DNA of 56,840 bases from an uncultured Clostridium sp. (GTDB taxonomy: Bacteria > Bacillota > Clostridia > TANB77 > CAG-508), in the NCBI GenBank assembly GCA_900557045.1, contig USQY01000003.1, forward strand, positions 1-56,840, in the 5' to 3' direction. Positions 8,844 to 18,462 of the stretch are shown piece after piece (the first letter of the stretch is position 1; every line of letters begins with the position of its first letter). Under the pieces are notes generated by a model, which was not told the DNA's origin, made no database searches, and was given only the letters and a program-made list of their open reading frames with translations. Both the position numbers and the translations under genes were made by a program.

Positions 8844-9281
8844 TTAACTCTCTAAATCAATAGTAACAGGGCCATCATTCAATAAGCTTACTTTCATATC
8901 TGCACCAAATACTCCAGATTGCACATTTCCTAATTCACTTTTAACTAGTTTTTTAACATATTCATATAATTCATTTGCTTTTTCTGGTCTAGCTGCTTGC
9001 ATAAAACTTGGTCTATTTCCTTTTTTACAATCTGCATATAAAGTAAATTGTGACACTACTAAAATTTCTCCTTTTATATCCTTAATACTAATATTCATTT
9101 TTCCGTTATTATCCGCAAAAATTCTCATATTACATATCTTATTTATCAAATATTCTGCATCTTGTGTATTATCACTTTCTTTTACTCCTAATAAAACTAA
9201 AAGCCCTTTATCTATTTTTCCGACAGTTTTTCCTTCTACTTCAACATTAGCAAATTTTACCCTTTGTATTATTGCCTTCAA
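8844..9281 (-). CDS. dtd: D-aminoacyl-tRNA deacylase
   Basis: The 145-residue product (TTG start, GGAGG seven bases upstream) matches the family's standard length. Starting at the upstream in-frame ATG would add eight residues not usual for the family. The two active-site signatures are visible: SQFTLYAD (near residue 80) and the Gly-cisPro motif within NDGPVTI at the C-terminus. The enzyme removes D-amino acids and glycine mischarged onto tRNA. It appears monocistronic. Confidence 0.93.
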   Translation of the reverse strand: MKAIIQRVKFANVEVEGKTVGKIDKGLLVLLGVKESDNTQDAEYLINKICNMRIFADNNGKMNISIKDIKGEILVVSQFTLYADCKKGNRPSFMQAARPEKANELYEYVKKLVKSELGNVQSGVFGADMKVSLLNDGPVTIDLES

Positions 9282-9376
9282 TATTATTCCTCCCATTAAA
9301 TACATTTACAATTTATTCAATTTTTTTATAAAATTTACATTTTATTAATTAAACAGTAGTCATATTACGCTGATAG

Positions 9377-9416
9377 CTGATAAGTGATGGCAAATATTTT
9401 TGCCATCACTTATCAG
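9377..9416. terminator. Strong hairpin terminator downstream of hpf
   Basis: CTGATAAGTGATGGCAAA and TTTGCCATCACTTATCAG are perfect complements with a four-base loop. It lies 12 bp past the hpf stop. Confidence 0.85.
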
Positions 9417-9427
9417 TAATATATTTT

Positions 9428-9964
9428 CTAAGCTTCTGGTTCTACTAAACCGAAATTTCTACCATCTTTTAATTTAAATATAACATTTACTTTTCCTGTA
9501 TCTATATTAACAAATACTAAAAATCTATCTTGTTTTTTCTCTGATAATACTAATTTTGCATCTTCAGCAGACATTGGTTTTAATTCATAATATGAAGTTT
9601 TTAATATTTCATTTTCAACTTTATGATCTTCTACACCAAATCTAATATCTTCTTTAGCTTTTATTGAGCCACTCATGTTTTGTTTTTCTTTTTTAGCCTT
9701 TGTTTTTCTAATTTGACCTTCCATAATATCTATATCTTTATCTATTGATGCATATAAGTCCTTATTTTCAGCTACAGCTCTATAAATGTCTCCGTTTATT
9801 GCTGCGCTTAACTCTGCAACTTGATTAATACCTTCTGTTTTAATTGTTACTTGTACATCAATTTCATCTTCTGAATATTTTTGTAATCTTTCACATTTTT
9901 TCTCTAAGTATTCTTTAATTGCTTCTGTTGCTTTTAAATCCTTTCCTGTTATTTTTATTTTCAT
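9428..9964 (-). CDS. hpf: Ribosome hibernation promoting factor, long form
   Basis: The product has 178 residues from the ATG preceded by AGGAG. A GTG three codons earlier is less likely. The N-terminal S30AE/YfiA domain (MKIKITGKDLKATEAIKEYL) binds the 30S decoding region. A variable linker near residues 95-125 leads to the C-terminal dimerisation domain (about 125-178, with YYELKPMSAEDA). The long form dimerises 70S ribosomes into 100S particles in stationary phase. Confidence 0.92.
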   Translation of the reverse strand: MKIKITGKDLKATEAIKEYLEKKCERLQKYSEDEIDVQVTIKTEGINQVAELSAAINGDIYRAVAENKDLYASIDKDIDIMEGQIRKTKAKKEKQNMSGSIKAKEDIRFGVEDHKVENEILKTSYYELKPMSAEDAKLVLSEKKQDRFLVFVNIDTGKVNVIFKLKDGRNFGLVEPEA

Positions 9965-10094
9965 AAAAACCACTCCTCTTCTTGTTAGTCTCTCTTTTGT
10001 TATAACTTACGTTATTAAATTAATTATATATGTTTTTTTTTATTTTTTCAACCTTTTAAGCGATTTTTCAAAATAATTTTTTTGCAGCTACCCC

Positions 10095-10123
10095 TTGCAA
10101 AATACATTTTTTTGTGTTAGAAT
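10095..10123 (+). promoter_or_regulatory. Sigma-A type promoter of rpsT
   Basis: TTGCAA at 10095-10100 and TAGAAT at 10118-10123 are separated by 17 bp, 44 bp upstream of the rpsT start. Confidence 0.6.
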
Positions 10124-10166
10124 ATTGTTTGTTATAAATTACTAACAATTGAACGGAGGTGCAAAA

Positions 10167-10433
10167 ATGCCAAATATTAAATCAGCAATTAAACGTGTTA
10201 ATGTTATTGAAAAGAAAACATTACGTAATAATATGATTAAATCTGGATATAAATCAGCAGTTAAAAAATTTGAACAAGCTGTTGAAGCTGGTAATGTTGA
10301 AGAAGCTACAACATTAATGTCTCAAGCTACTAAAAAAATTGATCAAGCTTGTAGTAAAGGTGTTATAGTAAAAAATACAGCTGCTAGAAAAAAATCTAAT
10401 TTAGCAAAAAAATTAAATGCAATGAATGCATAA
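10167..10433 (+). CDS. rpsT: 30S ribosomal protein S20
   Basis: The 88-residue basic protein starts MPNIKSAIKRVNVIEKKTLR, as expected for bS20. The ATG at 10167 follows ACGGAGG. The upstream in-frame ATG would put the ribosome site inside the coding region. The product is a helical bundle that binds 16S rRNA early in 30S assembly. It is monocistronic with its own promoter and terminator. Confidence 0.96.
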   Translation: MPNIKSAIKRVNVIEKKTLRNNMIKSGYKSAVKKFEQAVEAGNVEEATTLMSQATKKIDQACSKGVIVKNTAARKKSNLAKKLNAMNA

Positions 10434-10466
10434 TTTAAAGTAAAAAATTGTGCACAGTTTTTTACG

Positions 10467-10501
10467 AAAAAGCAATCTAAAGTATATTTAGATTGCTTTT
10501 T
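10467..10501 (+). terminator. Terminator of rpsT
   Basis: AAAAAGCAATCTAAA and TTTAGATTGCTTTTT pair around GTATA and end in a T tract. Confidence 0.85.
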
Positions 10502-10545
10502 ATTTTTTATAATTTTATATTTCATTGTTCTTAGTATTTCACAAT

Positions 10546-10794
10546 TCATCTTGTTTTAATAATATTATTAAATGCATATCCGAATATTACAAATGATATT
10601 AAGAAGAATAAACTAGATTTAAATAAAGATACACCTATATTATATGTACTTGGAATACTACTTCCGCAATATATTGCCAATATAAACACTGCAATCAGAC
10701 AAAAAACGAAAGAAAACTTAATACCGTTTTTCATAATCATATAAATTTTTTTATCTATATCTTTTATATTTTTTAAAACACTTTTAACATTCAT
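10546..10794 (-). CDS. Small two-helix membrane protein
   Basis: The 82-residue product starts at an ATG seven bases after AGAGGA. Two hydrophobic segments (about residues 22-42 and 55-77) suggest a short integral membrane protein with a basic N-terminus (MNVKSVLKNIKDIDKKIYMI). I do not recognise a family. It lies between convergent rpsT and the gatB terminator. Confidence 0.5.
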   Translation of the reverse strand: MNVKSVLKNIKDIDKKIYMIMKNGIKFSFVFCLIAVFILAIYCGSSIPSTYNIGVSLFKSSLFFLISFVIFGYAFNNIIKTR

Positions 10795-10952
10795 ATCATC
10801 ATCCTCTTTTCTATGTTTGCTCACTCTATATTTATATTATCATATTTTTAGTTACATAATCAAATGTAGTTTTTGGTATAATTACTAAAATGCTCCAAAT
10901 TATAGTCGCCTATAAAATGTGTTGATTACCAAAAGCAACATCCACACTAGCA

Positions 10953-10994
10953 AAAAAATTGCCAAAAAGCTCCATACCTTTTGACAATTTTTTT
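10953..10994 (-). terminator. Terminator of the gatCAB operon
   Basis: On the minus strand AAAATTGTCAAAAGG pairs imperfectly with the segment ending TTTTTGGCAATTTTTTT, directly after the gatB stop. Confidence 0.7.
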
Positions 10995-10997
10995 AAT

Positions 10998-12440
10998 TTA
11001 TTTATTCAATTCTTCAACAAACATTTTATTTAACATTCCTGGATTTGCTTTTCCTTTAGTTTCTTTCATTGCTTGACCTACTAAGAATCCGATAGCTTTA
11101 TCTTTTCCACCTTTATAATCTGCTACAGATTGTGGGTTTGCTGCAATTATTTTTAAAACAACTTCTTTAATAGCTCCTTCATCAGATATTTGAATCCATC
11201 CATTTTCTTTTATTATTACTTCTGGATCTCTTTGATTTTCAAATAATTCTGTAATTACTTTTTTAGCTATTGCTGAGCTTATTGTTCCTTTTTCTATTAA
11301 CTCAACTACTTTTGCAAGTTCTGTAGCACCAAATGGTATTTGGTCTGGTTCCATTTCTTTTTCATTTACAATTCTAGATATATCAGACAATATCCAATTT
11401 GCCACTGCTTTAGCATTTCCACATTTACTTTGAGCTCCTTCAAATAAATCTGATAAATATTTTGATGCTGTTAAAAGATTTGCATCTTTTTCAGATAGCC
11501 CAAATTCTCCCATATATCTTGCTCTTCTGCTTTCTGGTAGTTCTGGTAAACTATTTTTTACATTTTCTATATATTCTTCAGATAATCTAATTGCAACTAG
11601 GTCTGGGTCTGGGAAATATCTATAATCTTGTGCATCCTCTTTATCTCTCATTTGGAATGTTTTTCCAGATACATCATCCCATCTTAAGGTAGTTTGTTCT
11701 ACATTTCCACCTTCTTCTATTAAATCAATTTGTCTTGCTGCTTCATATTCTATTGCTCTAACTATTGATCTGAAAGAGTTCATATTTTTCATTTCTGTAC
11801 GTGTACCGAATTCTGTTGTTCCTTTTTTTCTAACTGAAACATTAACATCAGCACGTAATGAACCTTCTTGCATTTTACAGTCTGATACTTCTATATATTC
11901 AAGTATTGATTTTATTTTTCTCAAATATTGTTCTGCTTCTTTAGAACTGCGTAAATCTGGCTCTGAAACTATTTCTATTAATGGTACCCCTGCTCTGTTT
12001 AAATCTACAAGACTACCTTGTCCAAATTCATTATGATTTAATTTTCCTGCATCTTCTTCTATATGGATTCTTGTTAATCTTATTTTCTTTTTGTTACCTT
12101 CATCATCTTCTATTTCAACATATCCGTGTTCACATAAAGGCTTATCAAATTGAGATATTTGGTATGCTTTTGGTAAATCTGGGTAAAAATAATTTTTTCT
12201 GTCATTCTTACTATCTCTTGATATTTCACAGTTTGTTGCTAAACCTGCTTTTACTGCATATTCAACAACTTTTTCATTTAAAACTGGAAGTGTTCCTGGC
12301 ATTGCCATACAAATTGGGCAACAATGTGTATTAGGTTCACCACCAAATTCTGTAGGACATGAACAAAATATTTTTGTTTTTGTACTAAGTTCAGCATGTA
12401 CTTCCAGTCCCATTACTATTTCATAATCACTTCTTGACAT
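10998..12440 (-). CDS. gatB: Asp-tRNA(Asn)/Glu-tRNA(Gln) amidotransferase subunit B
   Basis: The 480-residue protein has the GatB kinase-like cradle (YEIVMGLEVHAELSTKTKIF), the Cys zinc-site cluster (FCSCPTEFGG...HCCPIC), and the HIEEDAGK and SEPDL motifs. A C-terminal YqeY-like helical tail (about 330-480) binds the tRNA elbow. It phosphorylates the Asp or Glu carried on mischarged tRNA and receives ammonia from GatA through a channel. It is last in gatC-gatA-gatB. The 164-bp gap to gatA contains degenerate AT-rich repeats and no gene. Confidence 0.97.
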   Translation of the reverse strand: MSRSDYEIVMGLEVHAELSTKTKIFCSCPTEFGGEPNTHCCPICMAMPGTLPVLNEKVVEYAVKAGLATNCEISRDSKNDRKNYFYPDLPKAYQISQFDKPLCEHGYVEIEDDEGNKKKIRLTRIHIEEDAGKLNHNEFGQGSLVDLNRAGVPLIEIVSEPDLRSSKEAEQYLRKIKSILEYIEVSDCKMQEGSLRADVNVSVRKKGTTEFGTRTEMKNMNSFRSIVRAIEYEAARQIDLIEEGGNVEQTTLRWDDVSGKTFQMRDKEDAQDYRYFPDPDLVAIRLSEEYIENVKNSLPELPESRRARYMGEFGLSEKDANLLTASKYLSDLFEGAQSKCGNAKAVANWILSDISRIVNEKEMEPDQIPFGATELAKVVELIEKGTISSAIAKKVITELFENQRDPEVIIKENGWIQISDEGAIKEVVLKIIAANPQSVADYKGGKDKAIGFLVGQAMKETKGKANPGMLNKMFVEELNK

Positions 12441-12604
12441 GTGTTTATCATTCCTTTCATAAATTTTTTTGTTTACAGTATTGTTTTCTTTTCTATATTA
12501 TTTTGTTTTCAATATTTTAGGTTTGCAGTGTTTATTATGTTTTCAGCATATGTTTTATTTACAGTATTTCTATTACAGTGTTTGCCTTATTTATAATATT
12601 TGCC

Positions 12605-14074
12605 TTATTTACAAAAACTAGGTTTGTAATTTTCTCTGAATTTTGTTGCTTGTTCATATGTATATGCTGCATTTAAAATTTTGCCTTCTTCAAATCTATT
12701 TCCTATTAATTGCATACCAATTGGCATTCCTTTACTATCTACACCACAAGGTACTGAAATACCTGGTAACCCAGCAATATTTACTGAAACAGTACATATA
12801 TCTGCCAAATACATTTCTAGTGGATTATTTGATCTTGTACCAACTTCAAATGCTACTGTTGGTGATGTTGGTGTTAATATAACATCATATTTTTCAAAAG
12901 CTTTATTAAATTTCTCTTTTACTAGTGTACGAACTTGTTGTGCTTTTTTATAGTATGCATCATAATACCCCGAACTTAAAACATATGTACCAAGAATGAT
13001 TCTTCTTTTTACTTCTGCTCCAAATCCTTCGCTTCTTGAATTTATATATATATCTTTTAAATTTTCATAATTTTTAGTTCTATATCCATAACGGATTCCA
13101 TCAAATCTACCTAAATTTGAACTTGCCTCAGCACATGCAATTATGTAGTATGTAGCAAGTGCATATTCAGCTATATCTAGTGAAAATTCTTCTATTTCTG
13201 CACCTAATTCTTTATATTTTTCTATTGCTTCATCTAATTTTTCTTTTACCTCTTTGTTTATACCCTCAGCAAAAAATTCTTTTGGGATACCTATTTTTAA
13301 TCCTTTTACATCATTTTTTAATGCTTTTGTATAATCTGTTTTTGGCATATCTAAAGATGTTGTATCTTTTTCATCATGTCCTACTAATAAATTTAGTAAA
13401 ATTGCACTATCTGTAACATCTTTTGTTATTGGTCCTATTTGATCTAATGATGATGCAAATGCAACTAAACCATATCTTGATACTAAACCATATGTTGGTT
13501 TTAATCCTACTACACCGCAGAATGATGCAGGTTGACGAATTGAACCACCTGTATCACTACCTAGTGCCCATGGTACTAAATTTGCTGCTACTGCTGCAGC
13601 AGATCCACCTGATGAACCACCTGGTACAGTATTTAAATTCCATGGATTACGTGTTTTTGCTAATGCAGAGTATTCTGTTGAAGCTCCCATTGCAAACTCA
13701 TCCATATTTAATTTTCCTAGATTTATCATTCCTTCTTTATTTAGTTTTTCAACAACTGTTGCATCATATGGTGCAACAAAGTTTTCTAGCATTTTAGAAG
13801 CACATGTAGTTTTTACACCTTTTGTACACATATTATCTTTTATTCCTATTGGGATACCTGCTAATTCTGAAGTTAATTCTCCATTATTTACTTTTTCTTC
13901 AATCTCTTTTGATTTTTCTATAGCTTCATCAGTTAAAGTTGTTATAAAGCTATTTACATCTTTTTCTTTCTCATTAATTCTATCTACATAAGCTTTTGTT
14001 ATTTGGCTTATTGTTAATTCTTTATTTTTAATTTTTTCTTGCAATTCATGTACTGTTAATTCTGTAATTTCCAT
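12605..14074 (-). CDS. gatA: Asp-tRNA(Asn)/Glu-tRNA(Gln) amidotransferase subunit A
   Basis: The 489-residue protein is an amidase-signature glutaminase. The Ser-cisSer-Lys triad is visible: Lys in GIPIGIKDN (near residue 78), cis-Ser in GGSSGGSAAAV (near 153), and nucleophile Ser in SDTGGSIRQPASF (near 178). It hydrolyses glutamine and channels ammonia to GatB. A good GGAGG site precedes the ATG. It follows gatC by 20 bp. The complex is used where AsnRS or GlnRS is lacking. Confidence 0.97.
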   Translation of the reverse strand: MEITELTVHELQEKIKNKELTISQITKAYVDRINEKEKDVNSFITTLTDEAIEKSKEIEEKVNNGELTSELAGIPIGIKDNMCTKGVKTTCASKMLENFVAPYDATVVEKLNKEGMINLGKLNMDEFAMGASTEYSALAKTRNPWNLNTVPGGSSGGSAAAVAANLVPWALGSDTGGSIRQPASFCGVVGLKPTYGLVSRYGLVAFASSLDQIGPITKDVTDSAILLNLLVGHDEKDTTSLDMPKTDYTKALKNDVKGLKIGIPKEFFAEGINKEVKEKLDEAIEKYKELGAEIEEFSLDIAEYALATYYIIACAEASSNLGRFDGIRYGYRTKNYENLKDIYINSRSEGFGAEVKRRIILGTYVLSSGYYDAYYKKAQQVRTLVKEKFNKAFEKYDVILTPTSPTVAFEVGTRSNNPLEMYLADICTVSVNIAGLPGISVPCGVDSKGMPIGMQLIGNRFEEGKILNAAYTYEQATKFRENYKPSFCK

Positions 14075-14094
14075 TATTTATTTCCTCCAATCAA

Positions 14095-14379
14095 TTAAAT
14101 TACCTTAGGAATTTTAAACATTCCTCTTTCTTGTTCTGGAGCATTTTGTAATAAAGCATCTCTATCTCCAAAATTTTTAACCTCATCTTTTCTAAATACA
14201 TTGTAGTTATCATTTGCACCTATTGTTTCATTCAAACCTTCAACTGGTGCATTGTTTACAATATTAGCAAAATTTAATATATCTTGTAAGTGTAATAAAT
14301 ATGTATCAACTTCATCATCCTTAATATTTAAACTTGCAAGTTTAGCAATATGTAAAATTTCCTCTCTTGACACCTTCAT
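14095..14379 (-). CDS. gatC: Asp-tRNA(Asn)/Glu-tRNA(Gln) amidotransferase subunit C
   Basis: The 94-residue product starts MKVSREEILHIAKLASLNIK. It has the two N-terminal helices and the extended C-terminal strap of GatC that clamps GatA to GatB (ending ERGMFKIPKVI). The ATG is nine codons' distance nearer the GAGGAG site than other candidates allow; an upstream TTG is possible. It is the first gene of the operon. Confidence 0.95.
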   Translation of the reverse strand: MKVSREEILHIAKLASLNIKDDEVDTYLLHLQDILNFANIVNNAPVEGLNETIGANDNYNVFRKDEVKNFGDRDALLQNAPEQERGMFKIPKVI

Positions 14380-14471
14380 AATATTCAACTCCTCTTTTTG
14401 ATTTTTGTGATTAATTATACCTCTTTTTAGTTAAAAGTACAAGCTTTTAATCCCTTTTAAATAACTTTATT

Positions 14472-15356
14472 TTAATCTTTTTTAACTAATTTTCTTAATT
14501 CTTCTTCTGTAAACAAATATTTCTTATTACAGAAATGACAAATTAGTTCAGCTTTTTTATCTTTTTCAATAATGTCATTTAATTCTTTTTCTCCTAATGC
14601 AATTAAACTTTTTTCAATTTTTTCTTTTGAACAATTACATTTATATTTAGGAACACTATCATCTTCAAAATACATTAAATTTTTATCTCCTGTTACTTCT
14701 TCTGCAATTTCCACTAATTCTTTTCCATCACTAAGCATTTTGCTTATACTATCTGCATTTTTTAATGCCTGTTCTATTTTTTCTATTTCTTCTTCTCCAG
14801 CATCAGGCATTAATGTTAATAAATATCCACCTGCTGATTTCAATCCATCTTTATTAACTAAAACACCAAGTGCAACAACAGTAGGTGTTTGTTCTGATCT
14901 TGCAAAATAATTTGTAAAGTCTTCAGCAATTTCTCCAGATATTATTGGTGTCATTCCTATATATGGCTCTTTTAATCCTATGTCTTTTATAATATATATC
15001 ATTCCTTCGTTTCCAACTGCTTCGCCAACATTTATTTTTCCATTTAGTGGATTTAGTGGTAATTCTAATTGTGGGTTTGATACATATCCTTTTACATTTC
15101 CATTATTATCTGAAACAGCTACTATTTTCCCTATTGGTCCATTTCCTTTTATTTGTGTAGTAATAGTACCTTTTTCTTCTTTCATTTCTTTTCCCATCAA
15201 ACTTGTAATTGTTAGTACCCTTCCTAATGTAGCTGTAGCAGTTGGGCTTAAATCATGTATTTTTCGTGCTTCTTCTACTATATTAGTTGAATTTATACAT
15301 CTTATATTAACTTTTCCGTTGTATGCTAAGCATCTAATTATTTTATCATTTTGCAT
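14472..15356 (-). CDS. hslO: Redox-regulated chaperone Hsp33
   Basis: The 294-residue protein has the Hsp33 N-terminal domain (SPTATATLGRVLTITSLMGK; GTITTQIKGNGPIGKIVAVS) and the C-terminal redox switch. Its four zinc Cys lie in CNC (near residue 241) and CHFC (near 272). Oxidation releases zinc and turns on holdase activity, which protects proteins in oxidative heat stress. It is 92 bp upstream of gatC on the same strand and preceded by AAGGAG. Confidence 0.95.
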   Translation of the reverse strand: MQNDKIIRCLAYNGKVNIRCINSTNIVEEARKIHDLSPTATATLGRVLTITSLMGKEMKEEKGTITTQIKGNGPIGKIVAVSDNNGNVKGYVSNPQLELPLNPLNGKINVGEAVGNEGMIYIIKDIGLKEPYIGMTPIISGEIAEDFTNYFARSEQTPTVVALGVLVNKDGLKSAGGYLLTLMPDAGEEEIEKIEQALKNADSISKMLSDGKELVEIAEEVTGDKNLMYFEDDSVPKYKCNCSKEKIEKSLIALGEKELNDIIEKDKKAELICHFCNKKYLFTEEELRKLVKKD

Positions 15357-15503
15357 TTATATCTATCTCCTTGATTTTTATTTTTACTTAGTAAATATAA
15401 CATATTTTGTTGTTTTTAACAAGTTTTTATTTAATATATTGTTTACATTTTCAATAAATTATGTTATCATTATTTTATAATTTTTTAGAAAAGAGGTTTT
15501 ACA

Positions 15504-15944
15504 ATGAAATATTATGCCCTACGGTCTTTGTTAAATGTTTCTTCATTTAATAATTTTGAAAAAAAAAGTTTTATTGTGTCATCATACAATAAAACACAGC
15601 CTACTGACTCGAAGGAAAAAATCTTATCTGATGTAGAATATATGATTTGTAAATTTTACTGGAACGAAATATCTATTGAAGACATTGTAGATGTACTGTA
15701 CGGTCTTAAACATTGTAGATATAAGTTTAGAAAAAAAATCAGAATTCCCGAGGTGCTAATAACTAATTATTTTACATTAGACTTATTTTTGTTAGTATCT
15801 GAAGATAAGCAAAGAATCGTTTTAAACACACTTTTATGTCAAAAAAAATTAAATGAATATGATTGTGCTAAGATTCTAAATGCGTATAAAACTGAAATTT
15901 TAGAAAAAAACAATTCTATAATTTCGCTTTATGACGCTTTATGA
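15504..15944 (+). CDS. Hypothetical protein, 146 residues (lone plus-strand gene)
   Basis: I do not recognise the family. The product is soluble, starts MKYYALRSLLNVSSFNNFEK and contains a helical C-terminal half (SEDKQRIVLNTLLCQKKLNE). Upstream, TTTACA and TATCAT boxes and an AGAGG site support expression. A strong hairpin follows the stop. It is isolated between minus-strand hslO and aspS, like the hypothetical genes at 18138 and 31732. Confidence 0.55.
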   Translation: MKYYALRSLLNVSSFNNFEKKSFIVSSYNKTQPTDSKEKILSDVEYMICKFYWNEISIEDIVDVLYGLKHCRYKFRKKIRIPEVLITNYFTLDLFLLVSEDKQRIVLNTLLCQKKLNEYDCAKILNAYKTEILEKNNSIISLYDAL

Positions 15945-15951
15945 GAGGTTA

Positions 15952-15995
15952 TAATAAAAGTGACAGAAAATCAATTGATTTTCTGTCACTTTTAT
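15952..15995. terminator. Bidirectional terminator between the hypothetical gene and aspS
   Basis: AAAAGTGACAGAAAATCA and TGATTTTCTGTCACTTTT are perfect complements separated by only a few bases, with flanking A and T runs. Confidence 0.85.
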
Positions 15996-15997
15996 TA

Positions 15998-17752
15998 TTA
16001 ATCTCTAACATCAATTTTTATATGAACATCTTCCAATTGACTTCTTGTAACATTTCCTGGGGCTCCCATTAATAAGTCTTGTGCTTTACTATTCATAGGA
16101 AATGCTATAACATCACGAATAACTTCTGAATCTGTTAAAAGCATCATAATTCTATCAATACCAGGTGCAATACCAGCATGTGGTGGGGCACCATATTGGA
16201 ATGCATTATATAATGCAGAGAATTTTTCTTTAATAGTTTCTTCACCATATCCAGCAAGTTCGAATGCTTTTACCATTATTTCTGGGTTATGATTTCTAAC
16301 AGCACCTGAAGCCATTTCATATCCATTACAAACAATATCATATTGATATGCTAATATATCTAATGGATTATCAGAATTTAAAGCTTCTAAACCACCTTGT
16401 GGCATCGAAAACGGATTATGACTAAATGCTAATTTTCTTTCATCATCTAATTCATACATTGGGAAATCTACTATCCAGCAAAATTTAAATACATTATTAT
16501 CTATTAAATCTAATCTTTTTCCAAGTTCATTTCTTATTTGGCAAGCATAATTATTTGCATTAGTTTCATTATCTGCAATAAAGAATATAGTATCATTTAT
16601 TTCAAGTTCTGCCATTTCTTGTAATTCTTGTTTCATATCATCTGGAATAAATTTATCTATTGGTCCTTTGTAACTCAAATCTTCTTGAACCTCTAAATAT
16701 CCTAATCCCCCCATACCAATGCTTTGTGCAAAAGCTAACATTTTCTCATGGAATCCTTTTGATTGATGTCCTTTTATTTTTATTGCACGAACAGTTCTTC
16801 CATGGAAAGGTTTAAATGTACATCTTTGGAAAAATTCTGTTACATCAATAATTATTAGAGGGTTTCTTAAGTCTGGTTTATCACAACCATATTTAAGCAT
16901 TGATTCTCTATATGGAATTCTTGGGAATGGATATTCTGCTATTGTTTTGTTTGAAAATTTAGAAAAAGTTTTATAAATTACATCTTCCATTACATTAAAA
17001 ACATCTTCTTGTGTACTAAAAGACATTTCCATATCTAATTGATAAAATTCACCTGGAGTTCTATCAGCTCTTGCATCTTCATCTCTGAAACATGGAGCTA
17101 TTTGGAAGTATTTATCTATTCCTGAAACCATTAACAATTGTTTAAATTGTTGTGGTGCTTGTGGAAGAGCATAAAATTTTCCTGGATGAACTCTACTTGG
17201 AACTAAATAATCTCTTGCACCTTCTGGTGATGAACTTGTAAGTATTGGTGTTTGAACTTCTAAGAAACCTTTTTCAATCATTTGGCTTCTTAAAAATTGC
17301 AATACTTGTGCTCTTAATATTAAATTATTCTTTAATTTATCACTTCTTAAATCTAAAAATCTATATTGAAGACGTAAGTCTTCTCTAACATCTTGTAGAA
17401 CATTTACTTCAAAAGGTAAATTTTTAGTTCTTTTTCCTAATATTTCAATTTTGCTAATTACAATTTCAACTTCACCTGTTTTAATATTTGGATTACATGT
17501 TTCAGGGTCTCTTTTACGTACAACACCTTCTACACATACAGTTGATTCAATAGGAATATGTGATGCAAAATCAACATCTTCAGATTCACTACTTGAAGTA
17601 ACAACTTGTGTTATTCCATACATATCTCTAATATCTAGAAATACTAATCCACCTAAATCTCTAATTGTTTGCACAAATCCACTAATTTTTACTTGTTTCC
17701 CAACATCTTCTAAACTGATTTCATTACAGTTATGTGTTCTGTATTCATTCAT
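15998..17752 (-). CDS. aspS: Aspartyl-tRNA synthetase
   Basis: The 584-residue protein has bacterial AspRS length. It contains the OB-fold anticodon-binding domain (about residues 1-110), the class II motif 2 region CFRDEDARADRTPGEFYQLD, a bacterial GAD insertion domain (about 300-410), and motif 3 (GIAPGIDRIMMLL). It charges tRNA-Asp. As gatCAB is encoded nearby, a relaxed AspRS that also makes Asp-tRNA-Asn is possible, but residues seen here do not prove it. A T-box leader precedes it. Confidence 0.96.
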   Translation of the reverse strand: MNEYRTHNCNEISLEDVGKQVKISGFVQTIRDLGGLVFLDIRDMYGITQVVTSSSESEDVDFASHIPIESTVCVEGVVRKRDPETCNPNIKTGEVEIVISKIEILGKRTKNLPFEVNVLQDVREDLRLQYRFLDLRSDKLKNNLILRAQVLQFLRSQMIEKGFLEVQTPILTSSSPEGARDYLVPSRVHPGKFYALPQAPQQFKQLLMVSGIDKYFQIAPCFRDEDARADRTPGEFYQLDMEMSFSTQEDVFNVMEDVIYKTFSKFSNKTIAEYPFPRIPYRESMLKYGCDKPDLRNPLIIIDVTEFFQRCTFKPFHGRTVRAIKIKGHQSKGFHEKMLAFAQSIGMGGLGYLEVQEDLSYKGPIDKFIPDDMKQELQEMAELEINDTIFFIADNETNANNYACQIRNELGKRLDLIDNNVFKFCWIVDFPMYELDDERKLAFSHNPFSMPQGGLEALNSDNPLDILAYQYDIVCNGYEMASGAVRNHNPEIMVKAFELAGYGEETIKEKFSALYNAFQYGAPPHAGIAPGIDRIMMLLTDSEVIRDVIAFPMNSKAQDLLMGAPGNVTRSQLEDVHIKIDVRD

Positions 17753-17771
17753 TTTTCTTCTTCCTTTCTAA

Positions 17772-17990
17772 AATCAAAAAACGTCCACTACACTTATTAA
17801 TCTCACTTAATAAATGCAGGGACGAAATAAACTTCCGCGGTGCCACCCGGCTTGAAAAAATAAATTTTTCCTCTTTTTTTATATTTTATTGCTCCAATGT
17901 GTTTCACAAGCTATGTTCTTCTAATAAAGGCTTTCAGCGTAACACCTTTAATCTCTTTTAGTAACTTTTAGTTGTTTTTCATTTTCAATG
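17772..17990 (-). promoter_or_regulatory. T-box leader of aspS
   Basis: The minus strand carries the T-box signature GGGTGGCACCGCGG (17838-17851). Next comes a terminator whose base pairs CGTCC with GGACG, ending in a run of T before the aspS ribosome site. Uncharged tRNA would pair its UGGN tail with the T-box, form the antiterminator and allow aspS transcription. The region upstream holds a short Stem I; I could not assign the specifier codon with certainty. Confidence 0.88.
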
Positions 17991-18137
17991 CAATATTATA
18001 TACATAATATGTATATTTTACATATTATATGCAAAAAAGTCAATAGATATATTAACTTTTTTAAAATTTATTCATTTTTTTATTTTTCATGCATATACTT
18101 ATTGTATGGTTATATTTTACTTAAGGAGGAATTTCTT

Positions 18138-18452
18138 ATGAAAGACACTTTGTCTAATAAGAATGAAGTCAAAACTGATGAAGAGCAAAATCGGGTTCGT
18201 GAAGAGCAGTATTCTATTATTAAAGCTTTATTTTTAGAAGCCTCTAATATTACAGAAGAAACTCCCCAAAGAGAAATCTGTTCTTTACTTTCTAAGACTT
18301 CGAACTACATTTTTAGAGGAAAGAACTACATTTCAGAAGTATGTAAATTGCACTTAAAATTAAGTGATTGCTTAAAAAGTAAATATAATGAACATCCTTC
18401 TGGTTTTGCAGATTTATCCAAGTTTATCTCAGAGTCGAAGTTTTTAGATTAA
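18138..18452 (+). CDS. Hypothetical protein, 104 residues (lone plus-strand gene)
   Basis: I do not recognise the family. The start at 18138 follows a perfect AAGGAGG; the longer upstream frame is spurious. The product starts MKDTLSNKNEVKTDEEQNRV and is mostly helical, with charged N-terminal residues and a Ser/Lys-rich centre. It is flanked by the divergent aspS T-box leader and a convergent terminator with adhE, so it is monocistronic. Confidence 0.6.
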   Translation: MKDTLSNKNEVKTDEEQNRVREEQYSIIKALFLEASNITEETPQREICSLLSKTSNYIFRGKNYISEVCKLHLKLSDCLKSKYNEHPSGFADLSKFISESKFLD

Positions 18453-18462
18453 TAATCAGTAT

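Noticed and set aside
12441..12604. Repeated TTTACAGTATT-like words between gatB and gatA
   Set aside because: They are irregular and AT-rich with no fixed period or dyad; likely slippage debris.
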